A program made the translations under genes and the position numbers. From contig JAEZEM010000401.1 in NCBI GenBank assembly GCA_023417745.1, positions 1 through 11,362 of the forward strand: a stretch of 11,362 nucleotides of DNA, read 5' to 3'. This document shows positions 7,404 to 11,362 of this stretch, piece by piece. This DNA comes from Pseudomonadota bacterium. GTDB taxonomy: Bacteria; Desulfobacterota; Desulfovibrionia; Desulfovibrionales; Desulfovibrionaceae. The number at the start of each line of letters is the position of its first letter. Position 1 is the stretch's first letter. The notes under the pieces are model-generated. The model was not told the origin of the DNA and did no database searches. It saw nothing but the letters and a program-made list of their open reading frames with translations.

Positions 7404-7409
7404 TCGGGA

Positions 7410-7811
7410 TCAGTCGCCGCCGGCCGGCCGCTCGGGCATGTGGGCGCGGCGTTCAGCCTCGATGCGGTCATAAACGGCCAACTGGCGCGGCGACAATATC
7501 GGCCGCACGCGAGCATCGATGCGGCTGAGCACGCCGTCGATCTCCGGGCGCATGCGGCCCAGGGCCAAATCGAAATCGCGTCGGCCGTCCTCCCAGGCGT
7601 CGAGATAGACGCGGCGTTGCTCGGGACTGAGATCCAGACGCCGCATGGACTCGTCAGCGAACCGCTGGCGCACTTCCTCAAAGCCGGCCCCGTCGCTGGC
7701 CCGCCTGTCCAGCAACGCCTGACGGCTGGACAGCAGCCAACCCGCGCCGATGCCGACGACCAGAACCGTGAGCAGGCTTCCCACCCCGAATTGCCGCGAA
7801 CTTTCAGCCAT
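7410..7811 (-). CDS. Membrane-anchored Spy/CpxP-like LTxxQ protein, partner of the ECF sigma factor
   Basis: The product has 133 residues. Its ATG (7811-7809) overlaps the sigma gene by 8 nt (ATGGCTGA), and GGAG lies 7 nt upstream inside the sigma gene, so translation is probably coupled. A short cytoplasmic head (about 8 residues) is followed by one membrane segment (about 9-28) and a periplasmic domain of about 105 residues predicted to be helical. The domain contains LSPEQ (61-65) and LSPRQ (106-110), two copies of the LTxxQ-type motif that marks Spy, CpxP and periplasmic metal-sensor proteins such as CnrX. It has no cysteine, one histidine (H124) and few methionines, so metal binding is not supported by visible ligands. 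It probably senses envelope or protein-folding stress and controls the sigma factor directly or through another protein. Its cytoplasmic head looks too short for a standard anti-sigma domain. Confidence 0.75.
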   Translation of the reverse strand: MAESSRQFGVGSLLTVLVVGIGAGWLLSSRQALLDRRASDGAGFEEVRQRFADESMRRLDLSPEQRRVYLDAWEDGRRDFDLALGRMRPEIDGVLSRIDARVRPILSPRQLAVYDRIEAERRAHMPERPAGGD

Positions 7812-8415
7812 GATCTTTCTCCAAAAACGCCCTGAGTTTGCGCCTGGCCCGAAAAGCCCGCACCTTGACGTTGACCCGGGTCAGCCCGGTCAGCGCCGCC
7901 ACTTCCTCGACGCTTTTGCCCTCCAGGCCGAGCAGCGCGACCAGGAGCCGGTCCTTGGGGCCGAGCACGGCCATGGCCGCCTCCAGACGCCGCCGGGCCT
8001 CGCGCGCCTCATGCCGGGCCGCTTCGCCTTCGTCGGGCAAGGTGTCCTTGAGGCCGCCGACCAGACCGTCCTCGATCTTGCGTCGGCGATGCCAGTCGAT
8101 GCAGGTGTTGGCGGCGATGCGGTGCAGCCAGCCGCGAAACATGCCCCAGTCCCGAAGGCCGCCCAAATTCAGGTAGGCCTTGACGAACACTTCCTGGACC
8201 AAATCCTCGACTCCAGCCGGATCATGGCAAAACCGGGAGGCCAGATGGGTCACGCCCGGCCCATGCCGCACGACCAGCGCGGCAAAAGCCCGCTGGTCGC
8301 CCTCGAAGGCCGCCCGGGCCAAGGCGGCGTCGTCAATGCCCTCCAGGCACGGCCGGTCGCAGCCGGACAGGCCGTCCTTCAACCGGACGCCTTTCTCGCC
8401 AACACGCGTCGTCAT
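7804..8415 (-). CDS. ECF-family RNA polymerase sigma factor
   Basis: The product has 203 residues from ATG 8415, chosen because GGAGG (8424-8428 on the plus strand as CCTCC) lies 8 nt upstream. A TTG at 8433 would add six residues and has a GGGGAGGGG run too close to it. Sigma region 2 spans about 29-113: GDQRAFAALV, then VEDLVQEVFVKAYLNL (69-84), the core-binding and -10 region, and FRGWLHRIAANTCIDWHRRR (93-112). A linker follows, then region 4 at about 140-198 with a helix-turn-helix (KSVEEVAALTGLTRVNVKVRAF), which reads the -35. There is no region 1 or 3, as in RpoE-like factors. The N-terminus has about 28 extra residues with CDRPC (C19, C23), and further cysteines occur at 63 and 105. 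It forms an operon with the LTxxQ protein that follows. Target genes cannot be seen. Confidence 0.93.
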   Translation of the reverse strand: MTTRVGEKGVRLKDGLSGCDRPCLEGIDDAALARAAFEGDQRAFAALVVRHGPGVTHLASRFCHDPAGVEDLVQEVFVKAYLNLGGLRDWGMFRGWLHRIAANTCIDWHRRRKIEDGLVGGLKDTLPDEGEAARHEAREARRRLEAAMAVLGPKDRLLVALLGLEGKSVEEVAALTGLTRVNVKVRAFRARRKLRAFLEKDHG

Positions 8416-8423
8416 GCAGCAAG

Positions 8424-8428
8424 CCTCC
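8424..8428 (-). promoter_or_regulatory. Ribosome binding site deciding the sigma factor start
   Basis: GGAGG on the minus strand lies 8 nt before the ATG at 8415. This supports that start over the TTG at 8433, whose purine run (8437-8445) is only about 4 nt away. Confidence 0.6.
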
Positions 8429-8442
8429 GCCAACGCCCCTCC

Positions 8443-8460
8443 CCAGGCGCGTTTGCCTGG
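8443..8460. repeat. Inverted repeat CCAGGC-N6-GCCTGG upstream of the sigma gene
   Basis: Perfect 6-base arms (8443-8448 and 8455-8460) with a 6-base spacer lie 28-45 bp before the sigma factor ATG. A further CAGGCG follows at 8462-8467, a direct copy of 8444-8449. It may be an operator or a hairpin in the transcript leader. Its place between the possible promoter and the start codon fits regulation of the sigma operon. Confidence 0.4.
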
Positions 8461-8490
8461 TCAGGCGTCGAGCGGGGCCAATCGGTTACA
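8461..8490 (-). promoter_or_regulatory. Possible ECF-type promoter of the sigma operon
   Basis: On the minus strand TGTAACC (8490-8484) carries the AAC core of ECF -35 elements, and CCTGA (8465-8461) resembles the RpoE-type TCTGA -10. The spacing is about 17-18 bp, slightly long. Many ECF genes transcribe themselves from such sites. The match is weak in a GC-rich region, so this is only a candidate. Confidence 0.25.
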
Positions 8491-8498
8491 CGCCCGCC

Positions 8499-8527
8499 TC
8501 GACAAGCCGCGTCCGGCAGGCTATCTG
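8499..8527 (+). promoter_or_regulatory. Possible sigma-70 promoter of aroK
   Basis: TCGACA (8499-8504, five of six to TTGACA) and TATCTG (8522-8527, three of six to TATAAT) are separated by 17 bp. The -10 is poor. If it is used, the transcript would begin near 8534, within or just after the first hairpin described at 8513-8536. Confidence 0.25.
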
Positions 8528-8554
8528 CTCTGCCGGCGGCCGCATCCCGGCCGC
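8513..8554 (+). repeat. Two tandem hairpins just upstream of aroK
   Basis: Hairpin 1 is CCGGCAG (8513-8519), a 10-base loop and CTGCCGG (8530-8536). Hairpin 2 is GCGGCCG (8536-8542), a CATCC loop and CGGCCGC (8548-8554). Both stems are perfect 7-mers, they share base 8536, and the ribosome site (GGAG 8567-8570) begins 12 nt after the second. Neither is followed by a T-run, so they are not plain terminators. They could affect transcript stability or translation of aroK. Confidence 0.5.
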
Positions 8555-8576
8555 ACGCCACATCCCGGAGCGAGCC

Positions 8577-9104
8577 ATGCCCCTTGCCGCCGACACCAAT
8601 ATCTACCTCATCGGCCCCCGCGCCTCGGGCAAGACCACCTTGGGCCGCAAATTGGCCGAAAGCCTCGGCCGCCCCTTCGTCGATCTCGACGCCCGGTTCG
8701 TCGAAGCGCGCGGCGAAACCATCGCCGACCTGGTGGCCCGGGACGGCTGGGACGCCTTTCGCCGGGCCGAAGCGGACATCCTGGCCGATACCGCCGCCCA
8801 AAAAGGGCTGGTTGCGGCCACGGGCGGCGGCGTGGTGCTGCTGCCGGAAAACCGGGCCATCCTGGCCAAAGGGCTGGTGCTCTACCTGCAAGCCCACCCC
8901 GACCGTCTGGCCGAACGCCTCATGGCCGATCTCAACCCGGACCAGCGTCCCAACCTGACGCAGCTTGGCCTCAAAGCAGAAATCGTGGCCACCCTGGCCG
9001 AACGCGAACCCCTGTATTTCTCCCTGGCCCACGCCTGCCTGCCCGAGCGCCCCATCGACGAATTGCTGGAATATACTTTGCGCGCGCTCAAGATGTTCGG
9101 CTAA
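8577..9104 (+). CDS. aroK: Shikimate kinase
   Basis: The 175-residue cytoplasmic enzyme, of normal length (E. coli AroL is of similar size), phosphorylates the 3-hydroxyl of shikimate with ATP on the way to chorismate and the aromatic amino acids. ATG 8577 has GGAG 6 nt upstream. Visible motifs: Walker A GPRASGKTT (13-21); the DLD acid pair (D36, D38), which binds magnesium and shikimate; FRRAE (61-65) with the substrate arginine R62; the glycine-rich GGGVVL (83-88) at the shikimate site; the lid region DQRPNL with R124; and EREPLY (142-147) with the conserved R143 and Y147. All key residues appear intact, so it should be active. No other aromatic pathway gene is adjacent. It is divergent from the sigma factor gene and may be transcribed alone. 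Confidence 0.95.
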   Translation: MPLAADTNIYLIGPRASGKTTLGRKLAESLGRPFVDLDARFVEARGETIADLVARDGWDAFRRAEADILADTAAQKGLVAATGGGVVLLPENRAILAKGLVLYLQAHPDRLAERLMADLNPDQRPNLTQLGLKAEIVATLAEREPLYFSLAHACLPERPIDELLEYTLRALKMFG

Positions 9105-9149
9105 ACGCCCCCCATATTTACGGCCCCGGCTTTCAGTCGCCTGTTGCGT

Positions 9150-9170
9150 CGCTCCTTCGCGGAGCGAAGG
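9150..9170. repeat. Overlapping alternative hairpins downstream of aroK
   Basis: The same 21 bases can pair in two exclusive ways: CGCTCC-TTCGC-GGAGCG (9150-9166), or CCTTCG-CGGAG-CGAAGG (9154-9159 with 9165-9170). It lies 46 bp after the aroK stop. No T-run follows closely, so it is a weak terminator at best. It has the look of a short dispersed extragenic palindrome, but only one copy is in this window. Confidence 0.4.
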
Positions 9171-9220
9171 GTGGCCTGTTGTTCTTGTGACAACCGGAAC
9201 AAATCGCCTTTTCCAAACGC

Positions 9221-9248
9221 TTGCTGGACTTCGACCTTCGACTATTAT
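9221..9248 (+). promoter_or_regulatory. Likely sigma-70 promoter of the Cache chemoreceptor gene
   Basis: TTGCTG (9221-9226) and TATTAT (9243-9248, five of six to consensus) are separated by 16 bp in the only AT-rich part of this gap. The predicted transcript start is near 9255, giving a leader of about 37 nt that includes a T7 run (9268-9274) and the GAGGAG ribosome site (9275-9280), 11 nt before the ATG. I found no flagellar sigma-28 element. Confidence 0.5.
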
Positions 9249-9291
9249 AGCAAAATTGAAATCATCGTTTTTTTGAGGAGCAAAGACCGCC

Positions 9292-11361
9292 ATGAAGAGC
9301 ATCCGAACGACCATCGCCATATTTCTAGGAACTGTTGTTCTTCTTATACAATCTTTGCTCATAGTTTTTGTTGCCCGATCTATCTATGACACCAGCGTCA
9401 GCAACTCCAAGCACGAGATGACCGTATTGGCCGACACCTTGGCCAAGTCCACCAAGGAATTCGGCGCGCAACTCATGGAGCCCATGCGCAGCGCATCGAA
9501 AATACCGGCGGTGCGTGATTTCCTGGCCACTGGAGCCAACGCTGAACAAGTGCAACAAATCATCGGCGCGTTGTCCCAGGCCTCGGATAATGTGAACACC
9601 TGTTATGTCTTCGACAAGCAAGGCGCCCAGGTGGTGCTCATGGCCCAGGGCAAACCCATGAAGCCCAACGCCCTGGCGGATCGGGGCTATATCCAGGACT
9701 CCCTGGCCGGCAAGGAAGGCTACAGCGCCGTGCCGACCAAGAGCATCGCCACCGGCAAGCTCATCGTCAGCGTCACCGCCCCGGTCAAAGACGACAAAGG
9801 CGTTGTCATAGGCGGCGTCGGCATGTCGTATCTCCTGGAAAACGTGATCGACACCTACATCGCCGGAACCCGGATCGGCACAACCGGCTACCCCTTCCTG
9901 CTGTCGCCCAAAGGCATCATGATCGGCCACCCCGACAAGAGCCTGCTGCTCCAGGATTTCGCGCAAAAAGACGGCACCGCCGACATGCTGGCCTCCCCCC
10001 AGGGCGAAAAGGTCATCCAGTTCGGCTCACAGTCCAAGCAGGTCGTCTGGACTCAGGTTCCCCTGTGGAACTGGGTGCTGGGCTTTTCCATGAGCACGGC
10101 CGAGATCGAAGAAACCGCCGCCAGTCAGCGCAACTTCATGATCCTGCTCGGCGCGGGAGCCATCCTGGCCTTGATCGCGGCAGCGCTGCTGGCCATGGAC
10201 CGTATCGTCGTTCGCCCCTTGCGCCGCATCGAGGAATACGCCTCCGAGGTCGCCCGGGGCGACCTGGACAAATCCCTGGCCCTTACCAGCCGCAACGAAA
10301 TCGGCAAGCTGGCCGACAGCTTGAGAGCCATGGTCGGGACGCTCAGGAACAAGATCGGCGAAGCCGACGACCAGAAACGTCTGGCTCAGGAAGAATCCGC
10401 CCGGGCCGCCGAAGCCACCGCCCAGGCCGAGCAGGCCAAGGCCCAGGCCGAAACCGCCCGGGCCGAAACCATGCTCCAGGCCGCCGGCAAACTGGAGCAG
10501 GTCGTGGCCGCCCTGCAGCACGCCGCCCACGACATGGCTTCCCAGATCGACGCCTCCAGCCAGGGAGCGCAGAGCCAGTCGGCCCGGGTCGGCGAAACCG
10601 CCACCGCCATGGAACAGATGAACGCCACGGTGCTGGAAGTGGCCCGCAACGCCTCCCAGGCGGCCGGGTCCGCCGACAACGCCCGCGACAAAGCCGCAGA
10701 AGGGGCCCAGGTGGTGGCCGAGGTTGTGCGCGGCATCGGCGAGGTGCAGTCCCAGGCCTTGCAGCTCAAGGCCGACATGGGGTCCCTTGGCCAGCAGGCC
10801 CAGGGCATCGGCCAGATCCTAAACGTCATCTCCGACATCGCCGACCAGACCAACCTCCTGGCCCTTAACGCCGCCATCGAGGCGGCGAGGGCCGGCGAAG
10901 CCGGGCGCGGCTTTGCCGTGGTCGCCGACGAGGTCCGCAAGCTGGCCGAGAAAACCATGACCGCCACCAAGGAAGTCGGCGAGGCCATCGCCGGCATCCA
11001 AAACGGGGCCGACCAGAACATTCGCAACGTGGACCGGGCCGTACAGAAAATCGACGCGGCAACCAGCCAGGCCGACCTGTCCGGCAAGGCCCTGCGCGCC
11101 ATCGTGGAACTCGTGGCCGTGACCACCGATCAGGTCCGGGCCATCGCCGCCGCCGCCGAGGAACAGTCCTCGGCCAGCGAGGAAATCAACCGCTCCATCG
11201 AAGACGTCAGCCGCATCTCTGCCGAAACGACCCAGGCCATGGATCAGGCGGCCGGCTCCGTGGACGCCCTGGCCCGGCAAGTCGAGGTGCTCACCGAACT
11301 CATCACGGCCATGCAGCAGGAAGGCGGCGGCCGCGCTCCCCGCGCCCTGACGGCCCGTTAA
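9292..11361 (+). CDS. Methyl-accepting chemotaxis protein with Cache-type sensor domain
   Basis: The product has 689 residues. ATG 9292 follows GAGGAG and opens a basic, then hydrophobic TM1 (about 8-30). The periplasmic sensor (about 31-280) looks like a double Cache domain. The distal module has CYVFDKQGAQVVL (104-116), RGYIQDSLAG (131-140) and IVSVTAPVKDDKGVVIGGVG (158-177). The proximal module has GTTGYPFLLSPKGIMIGHP (196-214). TM2 is about 282-303. HAMP is about 304-357, with VVRPL and NEIG. An Ala/Glu/Gln-rich coiled coil (358-400) leads to the signalling hairpin with tip IADQTNLLALNAAIEAARAG (516-535) followed by GFAVVADEVRKLAEKT. AAAEEQSSASEE (620-631) is a likely methylation site. 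The C-terminus, RAPRALTAR, has no CheR/CheB pentapeptide. The aromatic pair of the amino-acid-binding dCache motif is not evident, so the ligand is open. Confidence 0.95.
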   Translation: MKSIRTTIAIFLGTVVLLIQSLLIVFVARSIYDTSVSNSKHEMTVLADTLAKSTKEFGAQLMEPMRSASKIPAVRDFLATGANAEQVQQIIGALSQASDNVNTCYVFDKQGAQVVLMAQGKPMKPNALADRGYIQDSLAGKEGYSAVPTKSIATGKLIVSVTAPVKDDKGVVIGGVGMSYLLENVIDTYIAGTRIGTTGYPFLLSPKGIMIGHPDKSLLLQDFAQKDGTADMLASPQGEKVIQFGSQSKQVVWTQVPLWNWVLGFSMSTAEIEETAASQRNFMILLGAGAILALIAAALLAMDRIVVRPLRRIEEYASEVARGDLDKSLALTSRNEIGKLADSLRAMVGTLRNKIGEADDQKRLAQEESARAAEATAQAEQAKAQAETARAETMLQAAGKLEQVVAALQHAAHDMASQIDASSQGAQSQSARVGETATAMEQMNATVLEVARNASQAAGSADNARDKAAEGAQVVAEVVRGIGEVQSQALQLKADMGSLGQQAQGIGQILNVISDIADQTNLLALNAAIEAARAGEAGRGFAVVADEVRKLAEKTMTATKEVGEAIAGIQNGADQNIRNVDRAVQKIDAATSQADLSGKALRAIVELVAVTTDQVRAIAAAAEEQSSASEEINRSIEDVSRISAETTQAMDQAAGSVDALARQVEVLTELITAMQQEGGGRAPRALTAR

Positions 11362-11362
11362 G

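Noticed and set aside
7410..7811. Specific nickel/cobalt sensor (CnrX-like) function for the LTxxQ protein
   Set aside because: Apart from H124 and a few methionines there are no candidate metal ligands, and no metal efflux genes are nearby. Only the general Spy/CpxP-like fold is supported.
8415..8433. TTG at 8433 as the sigma factor start
   Set aside because: The purine run before it is too close (about 4 nt), and the ATG at 8415 has GGAGG at 8 nt. The extra six residues add no conserved feature. It remains possible.
7750..8958. 402-codon plus-strand frame across the sigma factor and aroK
   Set aside because: It crosses two well-supported genes out of frame, and its sequence turns into Pro/Ser/Thr/Ala-rich nonsense.

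Overview
This is a high-GC bacterial chromosome segment with dense coding and strong G/C-ending codon use. Two large transmembrane chemoreceptors, an ECF sigma factor pair, a YbbP-type permease and a classical shikimate kinase together suggest a free-living, motile Gram-negative. The style resembles sulfate-reducing Desulfovibrionaceae (Solidesulfovibrio/Desulfovibrio), but that assignment is an inference from gene style and was not tested by a search.

Layout: (1) 1-555, the C-terminal end of a MacB/FtsX-type ABC permease that enters from the left edge. (2) 556-942, a 387-bp gene-free stretch holding an AT-rich palindrome and three copies of a TTTTCCAC(A/T) box. (3) 943-2514, a secreted right-handed beta-helix protein of the pectate-lyase-3 type. 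(4) 2628-4658 on the minus strand, a chemoreceptor with a large helical periplasmic domain and a C-terminal CheR/CheB-type pentapeptide (DFERF), followed by a clear intrinsic terminator. (5) 4854-7403, a YbbP-like (COG3127) large permease with no ATPase gene next to it. (6) 7410-8415 on the minus strand, an ECF sigma factor translationally coupled to a small membrane-anchored Spy/CpxP-like protein with two LTxxQ-type motifs. (7) 8577-9104, shikimate kinase, preceded by two tandem hairpins. (8) 9292-11361, a second chemoreceptor with a Cache-type sensor and no pentapeptide, complete just inside the right edge.

How the parts may work together: the two receptors have unrelated sensor domains and different C-termini. 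The one with the pentapeptide could recruit adaptation enzymes that also serve the one without it in a mixed array. The ECF sigma/LTxxQ pair looks like an envelope-stress or metal-type sensing unit, but no conventional anti-sigma factor is visible. The beta-helix protein and the permeases are envelope or export functions without local partners, and shikimate kinase is housekeeping metabolism.

There is no tRNA, rRNA, CRISPR array, insertion sequence or phage gene that I can see. No convincing new multi-gene system is present. The most interesting leads are the helically phased TTTTCCAC(A/T) boxes, the sigma/LTxxQ pair without an anti-sigma, the A/T-ending codon patch in the first membrane segment of the second receptor, and the hairpins before aroK.
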